In this document: positions 17,363 through 25,904 of the stretch, one piece after another
How the letters are laid out: every line of letters starts with the position of its first letter
Numbering within the stretch: the first letter of the stretch is position 1
From: Olavius sp. associated proteobacterium Delta 1
GTDB taxonomy: Bacteria; Desulfobacterota; Desulfobacteria; Desulfobacterales; JAFDCJ01
Assembly (NCBI GenBank): GCA_902749685.1
Contig: CACVKW010000064.1
Span: forward strand, 1-64,000
Length of the DNA: 64,000 nt
Reading direction: 5' to 3'
The notes under the pieces: generated by a model
The model's input: only the letters and a program-made list of their open reading frames with translations
Told to the model about the DNA's origin: nothing
Databases searched by the model: none
Translations under genes and position numbers: made by a program

Positions 17363-18346
17363 TTAACCCGCTGCGACGGCCCTATCAAATCTCAACCGGG
17401 GGTCCACCACGTGATACAGAAGGTCGACAATCAGATTAATTACCACAAAGAAAAAGGCAATTAAAATGAGGTAGGTGGACATCACGGGGATATCCGCAAA
17501 CTCAATCGCCTGCAGAAACAGCAGCCCCATACCGGGCCATTGGAACACAGTCTCGGTGATGATGGCAAAGGCGATAATTGATCCGACTTGAAGTCCGGTG
17601 ATGGTGATAACCGGAACCAATGTGTTTTTCAAGGCATGGCCGAAATTCACCGCGCGGTTGGTCAAACCGCGGGCCCGTGCAAATTTGATATAATCGGTGC
17701 GCAGCACTTCCATCATTTCGGAACGCACCAGCCGCATGATCAATGTCAACTGAAACATACCCAAAGTAAAGGCCGGCATGATAACAGCCTTCAAACCACT
17801 GGCGGTCAGCAGTCCGGTTGACCACCAGCCCAGCTGGATCACCTCTCCGCGGCCAAAGGTCGGCAGCCACCCCAGGAGAACCCCGAAAAAAAGTATCAAT
17901 AAAATTCCGATCAAAAAAGTCGGCAAGGCGATGCCGATCAGTGATACCGCCTGAAATACTTTGCTTAGAATCCGGTCCGGATACAGTCCGGTATAAACTC
18001 CCATGGGAATACCGACGACTAACGAAAACAGGGCGGCGATCAAACTTAATTCAAGGGTGGCCGGCAGCCGTTCGACAAACAATTCGTTAACGGGGCGACC
18101 GAGGCGGTATGAGATGCCAAATTTTCCCTGGAGCGTGTTCCAGGCAAAGCGGCCAAATTGGAATAGGACCGGGTCATTCAGCCCTAGTTCTTCCCGCAGC
18201 CGTTCCATGTCGGCTATGCTGGTTTCCTGGCCGACCATCTGGGACACAGGATCACCCACATAACGAAACAACGTGAAAGCAACCAGCGCTACGGTGAGCA
18301 TGACGATGATCGACTGGAATAAGCGGCGAATGATTAACGCTATCAT
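17363..18346 (-). CDS. ABC transporter permease, OppB/DppB family (system 1)
   Basis: 327 residues, six helices. The first helix IIRRLFQSIIVMLTVALVAF is followed by the DPVSQMVGQETSIADMERLREELGL linker characteristic of DppB/OppB. The EAA loop reads DYIKFARARGLTNRAVNFGH. The C-terminal end VDLLYHVVDPRLRF is canonical. An AAGG RBS precedes ATG 18346. Lies 231 bp downstream of the binding-protein gene across an attenuator-like hairpin, so the membrane parts are probably made in smaller amounts than the binding protein. Confidence 0.93.
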   Translation of the reverse strand: MIALIIRRLFQSIIVMLTVALVAFTLFRYVGDPVSQMVGQETSIADMERLREELGLNDPVLFQFGRFAWNTLQGKFGISYRLGRPVNELFVERLPATLELSLIAALFSLVVGIPMGVYTGLYPDRILSKVFQAVSLIGIALPTFLIGILLILFFGVLLGWLPTFGRGEVIQLGWWSTGLLTASGLKAVIMPAFTLGMFQLTLIMRLVRSEMMEVLRTDYIKFARARGLTNRAVNFGHALKNTLVPVITITGLQVGSIIAFAIITETVFQWPGMGLLFLQAIEFADIPVMSTYLILIAFFFVVINLIVDLLYHVVDPRLRFDRAVAAG

Positions 18347-18518
18347 GGGTGGCCTTAAAATCGTTTAAGCGCTTTTTGGTGCGAATCTAATCCATTAATC
18401 ACAGTTAGCGGTATTTATTGTATTGGAATATTCCACCATTCCATCATTCCAAAAGTGAGGCAATCATCTGAGCTTCAAATGATCTTTTTTTCTCAACAAT
18501 TTGTAGAAGTGCCGAGAC

Positions 18519-18561
18519 GAAAAAGCCCGGAATCAAGCTTAAGCGGACCGGATTCCGGGCT
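18519..18561 (-). terminator. Intra-operon terminator/attenuator after binding protein 1
   Basis: On the minus strand a perfect 11-bp stem (AGCCCGGAATC at 18551-18561 with its complement at 18524-18534) is followed by TTTTTCG. It sits 16 bp after the binding-protein stop and before the permease gene, the usual site for partial termination in such operons. Confidence 0.85.
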
Positions 18562-18577
18562 GTTGGTTCACTAATTA

Positions 18578-20161
18578 TTACTCGATTATAACGTGACGCC
18601 ATTTAAACTCATTGTCCGGACGCTGTTTGAGCTGCACCTTGTTGTTGACGCCCCAGGCAAGAGCCTGCTGATGCAGGGGAACGTACGCGACGTCATTGAT
18701 GGTCATGGCCCAGGCTTGCTCAATCATCGCATCGCGTTTGGCCTGATCGGTTTCGCTATTGATTTTTGCGGTCAGCTTATCCACTTCAGGGTTGCAGTAG
18801 CCGCCCAGATTAAACTTGCCTTCTCCGGTATCTTTGGGGCAATGATGTAAAAAATTAAGTGGATTGAATGAATCGAAGCTGCCCGGAGTCCAGCCCAGCA
18901 GGTAGAAACTGGTATCGAGCTTGGGCGCCAGTATTTTTCCAAAGTATTTGGATTTGGGTTGGGCCAGCAGGTTGACTTTGACCCCCACTTTTGCCAGCAT
19001 GGATACCGCAGCCAGACAAATTTGCTCGTCATTGACATAGCGATTGTTGGGACAATCCATGCCGATTTCAAACCCGTCCGGGTAACCGGCTTCAGCCAGA
19101 AGTTTCTTGGAAGCTGCCGGATCATAGGCAAGCCGTTTGAATTTCGGGTTTCCGCCGCCGTGCACGCCCGGCGCGATCATCATGGCAGACGGCTCCGACA
19201 ACCCGCGCATGACTTTCTTTTTGATGGCTTCCGTATCGATGGCCTGGTAAAAGGCCTGACGGACTCTCTTATCCTGGAAAGGATTTTTACCTTTGATATT
19301 GGAATACAGCAACTCATCACGGAATTGATCCATTCCCAGAAAAATCGTACGCAATTCCGGCCCGACCAGCATGCGGGTGGCGGCATTGCCATCGACACGC
19401 TTCATATCCTGTACCGGAATCGGGTAGGCCATATCGACCTGACCGGATAACAGGGCGGCAACACGGGTGGCGTCATTGCTGATTTGGGTAAAAATAACTT
19501 CGGTAACGTTGTGGATTTTGTTTTTATTATCCCACCAATTTGGATTGACTTTGCAGACGGTTTTGACACCGGGTTGTTGGCTGACCAATATAAAAGGCCC
19601 GGTGCCGTTGGCATGGCGGGTGGCATAATTTTCTTTTTCCTTGGTGGCCGACTGCGGCAAGACGGCGTTGTGTTTCTCCGTCCAGCTTTTGGACATGATG
19701 TACCAGGTGGCCCATTCCACGTGCAGAATCGGATTGGGTGCCTTGGTAATGAAATCCACCGTATGGTCATCCACCTTGACAACCTGGGTGTCGGCCGACA
19801 GCCTGACCCTCAAGTCGGAATCGGGATGGCGTACCCGGGTGGCGGAAAAAACCACATCATCGGCGGTAAACGGGGTGCCATCATGGAATTTGACGCCTTT
19901 GCGCAGGTAAAAACGCCAGCGGGTCGGTTCCATCACTTCCCAGCGTTCAGCCAGAGCCGGTTCGATCTCAAGATTGGGCCCGCGCCGGATCAATCCATCA
20001 TAAATGTTGCCGTGAAATCCCAGATGGAACGTTTCATTCAAGTTATAGGGATCCATGGATTGGATATCACCTTGAAAGGCGAATTTAAGTGTTTTCGCTC
20101 CGGCGGGTAATGCTAATGCAACCGACAACAGTAGTACCAAGAATAATGTGTTTTTACGCAT
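18578..20161 (-). CDS. Periplasmic solute-binding protein, family 5 (system 1)
   Basis: 527 residues. Sec signal peptide (MRKNTLFLVLLLSVALALPAGA), then the SBP_bac_5 fold: DIQSMDPYNLNETFHLG near the start, YDGLIRRGPNLEIEPALAERWE, KFHDGTPFTADDVVFSATRV and a C-terminal NDVAYVPLHQQALAWGV. The binding-protein families for dipeptides, oligopeptides, nickel and glutathione share these motifs, so the ligand cannot be read from sequence alone. First gene of ABC operon 1, preceded by GGAGGGAG. No lipobox Cys, so it should be free in the periplasm. Confidence 0.93.
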   Translation of the reverse strand: MRKNTLFLVLLLSVALALPAGAKTLKFAFQGDIQSMDPYNLNETFHLGFHGNIYDGLIRRGPNLEIEPALAERWEVMEPTRWRFYLRKGVKFHDGTPFTADDVVFSATRVRHPDSDLRVRLSADTQVVKVDDHTVDFITKAPNPILHVEWATWYIMSKSWTEKHNAVLPQSATKEKENYATRHANGTGPFILVSQQPGVKTVCKVNPNWWDNKNKIHNVTEVIFTQISNDATRVAALLSGQVDMAYPIPVQDMKRVDGNAATRMLVGPELRTIFLGMDQFRDELLYSNIKGKNPFQDKRVRQAFYQAIDTEAIKKKVMRGLSEPSAMMIAPGVHGGGNPKFKRLAYDPAASKKLLAEAGYPDGFEIGMDCPNNRYVNDEQICLAAVSMLAKVGVKVNLLAQPKSKYFGKILAPKLDTSFYLLGWTPGSFDSFNPLNFLHHCPKDTGEGKFNLGGYCNPEVDKLTAKINSETDQAKRDAMIEQAWAMTINDVAYVPLHQQALAWGVNNKVQLKQRPDNEFKWRHVIIE

Positions 20162-20737
20162 TGAACTCCCTCCTTCTATTTTGTTAATTTACTGCGTATC
20201 ACCTCCGATAAATTAGGAGATATATGCCATTGACTAAACAAAGATTTTGAGAAACCCGGCAGTCACAGCTTCCTGCCATAATCCCCCATGAACCCGGTTC
20301 AGCAGGGTTTCGAATTCATAAATGGCCGGGCCGGAAAACAGCTGGGGCCCGAATCGGTGCTGGAAAGCTGCTTTTAACCTTAGAATTAATAGAGAAATTC
20401 ATCGGGTGTGTCAAGGGAAATAAGGCCGATCACTGGTTACGTTAAAGTATCTACAAGACCATTTTCCTCAGAAGGTTTCACAATGAAATCCCAAATCTCA
20501 AGCATCAAATTACAAATAAATCTCAAAGTTCAATATTCAATGACCAAAACATCAGAGGTGTATCTCATCATTTGGCAAATACAGGTCTGCCGGTCATGAT
20601 GCCAATCTTCGCAATTAGAGAAGGAATAATTGTTTGGCCTGCGCCGAACTCCCCTTGAGGCACTCTAAGCCTGAGCTTGTCGGACCATTTGTGATTTGGA
20701 TTTTGGTGCTTGGGATTTTAATGATTTTCATGGAATA
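20162..20737. repeat. Upstream region of ABC operon 1 with repeat R3 copy 2
   Basis: This 576-bp gap precedes the binding-protein gene (minus strand) and must hold its promoter, but no convincing -35/-10 pair stood out. 20499-20550 is the second copy of the R3 repeat seen at 13807-13860. A related sequence in inverse orientation (GTGATTTGGATTTTGGTGCTTGGGATTT) lies near 20690-20718. Confidence 0.55.
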
Positions 20738-21340
20738 TCATTGTCGATGGGGCCTAAGAGAGAAAAAAACTTTAAGGCCATGAAAAATTTTCATAATTAC
20801 ATCGCCGAACTCAGGCAAAAGCGTCTCGTTAAACTTAAAACAATAGGTGAAAACACAAAGGGTGGGAACGATGGTTATCGGTATCGTGTACGACCAGTGT
20901 TCGAATTTTAACTGATCGTTTAAATACATGGATACCACTGTGGTTAGCGGCATTCCCCAGAACAGGAGTTTGGCGATCATACTGCGGGGATAATATAAAA
21001 ACCGTGTAATATAAGATACCTGGCATATAGCGCCAATGATCAGGCAGATTGCAAATGCCGAGAATGTTGTATGGATTGAGAGCTCGATCAGGTCGTTGTT
21101 CACGATATTTGATATCACACCGGTTGCTTTAGGATGCAGCATGCTGAATTTTTTGCCACTGTAGGTCATGCGGATAATGTGCCAGAGAATGCTATAAAAA
21201 TATAACACCAACAGGCTCAATACCGCGGTGCTGATCAAGAGCAGAATGGCCCGGATTGATGTCTCCACAACATCACGGAAATAGTCACGGCTGAATTCAT
21301 TCAACTTGACAAAAATTGAGCTTTGATTGTTATATCCCAT
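20738..21340 (-). CDS. Unknown four-helix membrane protein between the ABC operons
   Basis: 200 residues. Hydrophobic segments near residues 28-52, 90-112, 120-138 and 148-166 (for example AILLLISTAVLSLLVLYFY and TTFSAFAICLIIGAICQVSY). The rest is short loops, ending in a basic tail (FFSLRPHRQ). No family recognised and no RBS before ATG 21340, so the start may differ. Its position between the two ABC operons, on the same strand, does not show whether it works with either. The composition is more AT-rich than its neighbours. Confidence 0.6.
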   Translation of the reverse strand: MGYNNQSSIFVKLNEFSRDYFRDVVETSIRAILLLISTAVLSLLVLYFYSILWHIIRMTYSGKKFSMLHPKATGVISNIVNNDLIELSIHTTFSAFAICLIIGAICQVSYITRFLYYPRSMIAKLLFWGMPLTTVVSMYLNDQLKFEHWSYTIPITIVPTLCVFTYCFKFNETLLPEFGDVIMKIFHGLKVFFSLRPHRQ

Positions 21341-21468
21341 TTATTGTAACCATTGATTATATTCAATTCCGGCTTGACCAGGCAAGGGCGGTTAAGATTA
21401 TTTATCGGTTTGGCGCCTTAATACTTGAGGAAATGACAAGTCTCAAATGGAATCCTTGCTTAATCCGC

Positions 21469-22485
21469 TCACAATCTGTCTTCTTCAACTCCATGACACG
21501 CCACCTGCGTGCCGGAATTCAGGCGTTTGAGCTTAGGAATTTCACGGATGCAGCGCTCATTGGCATAGAGACAACGGCCGTGGAACACGCAGCCGGTGGG
21601 AAGGTCGATAGGGGTCGGGACTTCGCCTTTTAATTTAATGTGCTTCGTTTTTTGGTGACCGAGCTCCGGGATGGCACTCAGCAGGGCCTGGGTGTACGGG
21701 TGCCGCGCTGAGTCGAAAAGGATTTTTGTCGGGGCCATTTCGCAAATCGTGCCCAGGTACATGACCGCCACACGGCTGCTGATATGTTCAACTACTGAAA
21801 GGTCATGGGTTATAAACATATATGTCAGACCTCGTTCTGCCTGGGCCTCCATGAGCAGGTTGAGGATCTGGGCCTGAATGGATACATCCAGCGCTGAAAC
21901 CGGTTCATCGGCCACAATAAATTCCGGGTCCACCATCAGCGCTCGGGCAATGCTGATTCGTTGCCTTTGGCCCCCGGAAAACTCGTGGGGATAACGAGTG
22001 GTCCAGCTGGGTTCCACCCCGACCTGCTTCATAACTTCGGCGACCTGGTCTTTAACCTCCTGAGATGTTATGGATTTATTGTGAAAGGTGACCGGCTCCT
22101 CCAGTGTCCTCCTGACGGTCATGCGGGGATTCAAGGATGCATAGGGATCCTGAAAAATCATTTGCATTTTACTGCGATAAGGCAGCATTTTCTGGGGGGA
22201 CAGGTTATCAATTCGATTGTTTTGATAGTATATTTCACCGCTGTTCGGCGGATATAATCCAAGAACGACCCTTGCCAGGGTTGATTTGCCGCAACCGCTT
22301 TCGCCAACAATGCCGATGGTTTCCTGCGGCATGATGGAAAGGCTGACATCATTGAGCGCTTTAACCGTAGTTCGTCGGCGAACAATACGCTTCTGTTCTA
22401 TTGAAAGCTGATCCAGCAGCCCACCCGAAATATCAAAGTGCTTTACCAGATTATTTATGGTTAGCAAACTATTGTTGTTTTGCAT
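21469..22485 (-). CDS. ABC transporter ATP-binding protein, OppF/DppF family (system 2)
   Basis: 338 residues. Walker A GESGCGKST, Q-loop FQDPYASLNPR, signature SGGQRQR, Walker B FIVADEPVSALD, H-switch FITHDLSV, then the oligopeptide extension with Cys (TGCVFHGRCLYANERC). It is clearly paralogous to the system 1 protein at 13845-14912, including a long insertion near the N-terminus (LDQLSIEQKRIVRRRTTVKALND here versus MLNRLLEGKPRMILKAVSG there). Last gene of ABC operon 2; about 100 bp with a dispersed repeat separate it from the OppD-like gene. Confidence 0.92.
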   Translation of the reverse strand: MQNNNSLLTINNLVKHFDISGGLLDQLSIEQKRIVRRRTTVKALNDVSLSIMPQETIGIVGESGCGKSTLARVVLGLYPPNSGEIYYQNNRIDNLSPQKMLPYRSKMQMIFQDPYASLNPRMTVRRTLEEPVTFHNKSITSQEVKDQVAEVMKQVGVEPSWTTRYPHEFSGGQRQRISIARALMVDPEFIVADEPVSALDVSIQAQILNLLMEAQAERGLTYMFITHDLSVVEHISSRVAVMYLGTICEMAPTKILFDSARHPYTQALLSAIPELGHQKTKHIKLKGEVPTPIDLPTGCVFHGRCLYANERCIREIPKLKRLNSGTQVACHGVEEDRL

Positions 22486-22519
22486 GATACTTACTATTTA
22501 TGGGGGATTCGCTTTTTCA

Positions 22520-22582
22520 GAGTTTCATTTTCGATTTGACCGGCCGTTTTTTTGGCCGGCGGCGGCGCTGAACCCTGAACCT
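22520..22582 (-). repeat. Dispersed intergenic repeat R1, inverse copy
   Basis: Read on the minus strand: TTCAGGGTTCAGCGCCGCC, GGCC, a poly-A stretch, CCGGTCAAATCGAAAATGA. The same unit occurs at 23632, 39176, 41241 and, inverted, at 59251. Here it separates two ATPase genes of ABC operon 2. Confidence 0.6.
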
Positions 22583-22585
22583 CCA

Positions 22586-23551
22586 TCATTTTACCATATG
22601 ACATGCAGCCATGCTGGCATAATCCAACTTGCTAAGCAATGCCGGCACTTCATTTTGGCATATCGTACCGCTGATGTTGCAGCGGGGGTGAAAAGCACAT
22701 CCCGGCGGAATGTCGGTTAAAGTCGGCATCATACCGGGTATTTGATTTAAACGCGATCCGGGCTGAAGACTACCGGGGAGTGCTTTGATAAGCCCTTTGG
22801 TATAGGGGTGAGCGGGATTACCAATAACCGACCGGGTGGATCCGAGTTCCACGATTTTCCCGGCGTACATCACCGCAATTCTTTCGGTTACCTGGGATAC
22901 CACCGCCAGATCATGGGTGATCAGAATAAGACCCATGTTGTCTGATTCGCATAACTCCTGCAGCAGGTCCATGATTTCGGCCTGGATCGTGACATCCAAT
23001 GCGGTTGTTGGTTCGTCAGCAATAATTAACGTTGGATTGGTCAACAGCGCAATGGCGACAACGATACGCTGCCGCATGCCGCCCGAGAACTCGTGGGGGT
23101 ACTGATTTAACCGTTTTTGCGGTGACGGTATATGAACTTTACGCAATTTTTCCAGCGCAATATCAAATGCCTCGGCTTTGCTCACATTTTGATGCGCCAG
23201 CACCGTTTCGACCATCTGGGTGCTGATGGTAAGCACCGGATTCAATGTCATCATGGGATCCTGAAAAATCATGCTGATCCTGTTTCCACGAATCCGGCGC
23301 ATCTCTTCTTCGGGCAGCTGATTTAATTCCTTTTCTTCAAACAGGACCTTGCCGGCCGAAATATAGCCGGGCTTGCTTAAAAGATTTATTATCGCAAAGC
23401 CGGTCACTGATTTTCCGGCACCGCTTTCTCCAACGATACCCAGGCGTTCGCCTTTGTCCAATGAGAAGTTAACCCCGTTGATAGCGGTCAATTCACCCAG
23501 TCGCAAGGTGAATTTAACTTCAAGATCTTTAACTTCGAGTAGATGGCCCAT
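22586..23551 (-). CDS. ABC transporter ATP-binding protein, OppD/DppD family (system 2)
   Basis: 321 residues. Walker A GESGAGKS, Q-loop FQDPMMTLNPV, signature SGGMRQR, Walker B LIIADEPTTALD, H-loop LITHDLAV, with the C-terminal extension CAFHPRCNISGTIC. The four-Cys pattern is intact. It forms the second ATPase of system 2 and is paralogous to the protein at 15140-16123. The gene order (B, C, D, F after the binding protein) is the same in both systems. Confidence 0.93.
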   Translation of the reverse strand: MGHLLEVKDLEVKFTLRLGELTAINGVNFSLDKGERLGIVGESGAGKSVTGFAIINLLSKPGYISAGKVLFEEKELNQLPEEEMRRIRGNRISMIFQDPMMTLNPVLTISTQMVETVLAHQNVSKAEAFDIALEKLRKVHIPSPQKRLNQYPHEFSGGMRQRIVVAIALLTNPTLIIADEPTTALDVTIQAEIMDLLQELCESDNMGLILITHDLAVVSQVTERIAVMYAGKIVELGSTRSVIGNPAHPYTKGLIKALPGSLQPGSRLNQIPGMMPTLTDIPPGCAFHPRCNISGTICQNEVPALLSKLDYASMAACHMVK

Positions 23552-23631
23552 TTAGTTGGTACTTGGTTTTAAGGTTTCATTGATTATTATAATGGCTCTT
23601 AATTTAAGCTGTCTTTGCGTCTTTTTTCAGT

Positions 23632-23694
23632 GTTCAGGTGTCAGGTGTCAGCAACCCGCTGGCTCCCGAGGCAGTCAGTTTGATCGAAGAGAAA
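23632..23694 (+). repeat. Dispersed intergenic repeat R1, direct copy
   Basis: Contains GTGTTCAGGTGTCAGGTGTCAGC and GTCAGTTTGATCGAAGAGAAAA. This copy lies between the OppC-like and OppD-like genes of operon 2, so both gaps of that operon carry an R1 copy, in opposite orientation. Confidence 0.6.
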
Positions 23695-23738
23695 ATCCCC
23701 TCTAACTCCCTTTAGAAAAGGGGACGATGACGAATTTT

Positions 23739-24656
23739 TCAACCCTTATAAAGCTTGGGATTTAATACATCCCGCAGCCAATCCCCCAGAAGGATTATAA
23801 CCAGTATCACAATTACCAGCAGAATCCCGGGAAAGAAGGTGATCCACCAGGATCCGCTGAAGATATATTCGAATCCGGCACGAATCAGAGACCCCAGAGA
23901 GGGTTTGGAAATGGGCATACCCAATCCCAAAAACGAAAGGGCGGCCTCACTCATGATCGCATTGGCAACCTGGATGGTGGAAATAACCAGAACCGGAGTC
24001 AGGGTATTGGGCAGGACGTGGCGAAACATGATCCGGCTGCGGTTGATACCGATCACCCGGGCGGCCTCCACGTACTCCTTATTTTTTTCTCCGAGAACCG
24101 AAGCCCGGACGGTCCTGGCGTAATGGGGCCATTGCGATAATCCAATGATAATGATCAACAGCGGCTCAGCCAGATCTTCATAGCGCCCGATACCAAACGC
24201 CAGTTTGAAGATAGCCATGGCGAAGATCGCCACGATCAGGTAGGGAATTGAAAATTGGATATCTGCCAATCGCATCAAGAAGGAATCGAGCTTTCCGCCA
24301 AAAAAACCTGATATAAGGCCGACCAGGATCCCGACGAAAGCCTGGAACAACACCGCACCAACCCCGATCAGCAGAGAAACCCTCAATCCGAAAATCATCG
24401 TACTTAAAAGATCCCGGCCCTGGATATCGGTCCCCAACAGGAACATTTCACTGCCACCCTCCATCCATGAAGGCGGGATTTCAGCATCCATGATATCGAA
24501 AGTTGCGGTATCGTAGGCATTGTAAGGTGCGATAACCGGTGCCAGCATGCTGATGACAGCCAACACCACGAGAACCGCAAAGCTTGAAATCGCGATGGGA
24601 TCGCGCTTAAAACTATACAGCATGTAGGATTTTTTGAATCGATTCCAGGCTTTCAT
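23739..24656 (-). CDS. ABC transporter permease, OppC/DppC family (system 2)
   Basis: 305 residues. N-terminal helix (ISSFAVLVVLAVISMLAPVIA), periplasmic motif FLLGTDIQGRDLLSTMIFG, five more helices, EAA loop EYVEAARVIGINRSRIMFRH, and end GDWLRDVLNPKLYKG. The start overlaps the OppB-like stop by 4 bp (ATGA), so the two permeases are translationally coupled. Paralogue of 16426-17358. Together with the OppB-like subunit it forms the membrane channel. Confidence 0.93.
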   Translation of the reverse strand: MKAWNRFKKSYMLYSFKRDPIAISSFAVLVVLAVISMLAPVIAPYNAYDTATFDIMDAEIPPSWMEGGSEMFLLGTDIQGRDLLSTMIFGLRVSLLIGVGAVLFQAFVGILVGLISGFFGGKLDSFLMRLADIQFSIPYLIVAIFAMAIFKLAFGIGRYEDLAEPLLIIIIGLSQWPHYARTVRASVLGEKNKEYVEAARVIGINRSRIMFRHVLPNTLTPVLVISTIQVANAIMSEAALSFLGLGMPISKPSLGSLIRAGFEYIFSGSWWITFFPGILLVIVILVIILLGDWLRDVLNPKLYKG

Positions 24657-25627
24657 TTCGTTCCTGCAATTCGTACCATCGGGTTAACATATCCATAGAC
24701 GATATCCACGACGGTATTGACGACCACGAAAATCACGCCCACCAGCACCAGGTATGCGACCAGAAGGGAGGTATCCGAGCGTTCGACGGCTTCCAGGAAC
24801 ATAAATCCCATTCCCTGCCATTGAAAAACGGTTTCTGTTAAAATTGTAAATGCAAACAAAATTCCCACTTGAACGCCAAACACGGTAATTACAGGAAGCA
24901 GGGTGTTTTTAAATGCATGCAGGTACCAAACGCGCCGGCGATGCAGTCCCTTGGCCCAGGCAAACTTGATATACTCGGTTTCCAGCACTTCCATCATCTC
25001 GGCCCGGACCAGACGGATAAAAAGTGGCATCATAATCGTAGAGAGGGATATGCTGGGTAAAATCAGGTGCTTCAAACCATCGATGGTAAAAAAGCCACTT
25101 TCCCATCCCCAGATATTGACCGTTTCCCCCCGGCCGTAGGACGGCAGCCAATTCAATTCTACCCCAAATAAATAAATCAACATGATGGCCGTCAGAAACA
25201 CCGGCGTGGCCACACCGATGGTGCTGACCGCCATGATAACGCGTGAAAGCCAGCTTCTGGGATAAATGGCGGAAAAAATACCCGCCGGAATGGAGATGAC
25301 GATCAGGATTAAGGCCGTCACGATGACCAGTTCAATGGTTGCGGGAGCTTTGGATGCGATGACCTCCAGGGCCGGTTTCTTGTAAAAGAAAGACAGCCCC
25401 AGGTCACCCTGGCAGGCCTTTTTTACAAAGCGATAATATTGAATATAAAACGGGTCATTCAAACCCAGCTGGTCCCGGATGACCGCGCGTTCGGCCGGTG
25501 TGACCCGTTCTCCCACCAGGTCCCGCACCGGATCACCCATCTGGTGCTGGATCACGAATCCCACCATGCCGATTACCAGCATGACCAGGATGGCTTGAAT
25601 GATACGTCTGATGATAAATGCGAACAT
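24653..25627 (-). CDS. ABC transporter permease, OppB/DppB family (system 2)
   Basis: 324 residues with six helices (first: IIRRIIQAILVMLVIGMVGF). The linker DPVRDLVGERVTPAERAVIRDQLGL is characteristic of the OppB/DppB class; EAA loop EYIKFAWAKGLHRRRVWYLH. Paralogue of 17363-18346, about the same length. It lies 278 bp downstream of its binding-protein gene, again with a hairpin between. Confidence 0.93.
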   Translation of the reverse strand: MFAFIIRRIIQAILVMLVIGMVGFVIQHQMGDPVRDLVGERVTPAERAVIRDQLGLNDPFYIQYYRFVKKACQGDLGLSFFYKKPALEVIASKAPATIELVIVTALILIVISIPAGIFSAIYPRSWLSRVIMAVSTIGVATPVFLTAIMLIYLFGVELNWLPSYGRGETVNIWGWESGFFTIDGLKHLILPSISLSTIMMPLFIRLVRAEMMEVLETEYIKFAWAKGLHRRRVWYLHAFKNTLLPVITVFGVQVGILFAFTILTETVFQWQGMGFMFLEAVERSDTSLLVAYLVLVGVIFVVVNTVVDIVYGYVNPMVRIAGTK

Positions 25628-25756
25628 GGGTATTTTGTGTTGTCGGTGGTGTGCTGTGTTTGGTATTCAGTCATGGGGACCAGAGGCATCTTCTATTGAC
25701 TGAACTCAAATCACAAAATACGTTTATTCTACTATTTGCCCGATACCGCCGCGGGG

Positions 25757-25803
25757 CATAAAATTGGGGCAGGGCGTTCCGTATAATAACGCATACCTGC
25801 CCC
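25757..25803 (-). terminator. Hairpin between binding protein 2 and its permeases
   Basis: Stem GGGGCAGG (minus strand, 25796-25803) with CCTGCCCC (25766-25773), extended by GCGTT/AACGC with a bulge, followed by AATTTTATG on the minus strand. The T-run is short, so partial termination or mRNA 3'-end protection is likely. The position matches the stronger terminator of operon 1. Confidence 0.55.
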
Positions 25804-25904
25804 TATTGTCTTATCAGATTTACGTCTTTTGCAGTCTGTTGCATCACTATCAGGTGCTATCCGGCTTTTTTTCGACATCCAACTGACTGCAGACAATTGA
25901 CAAT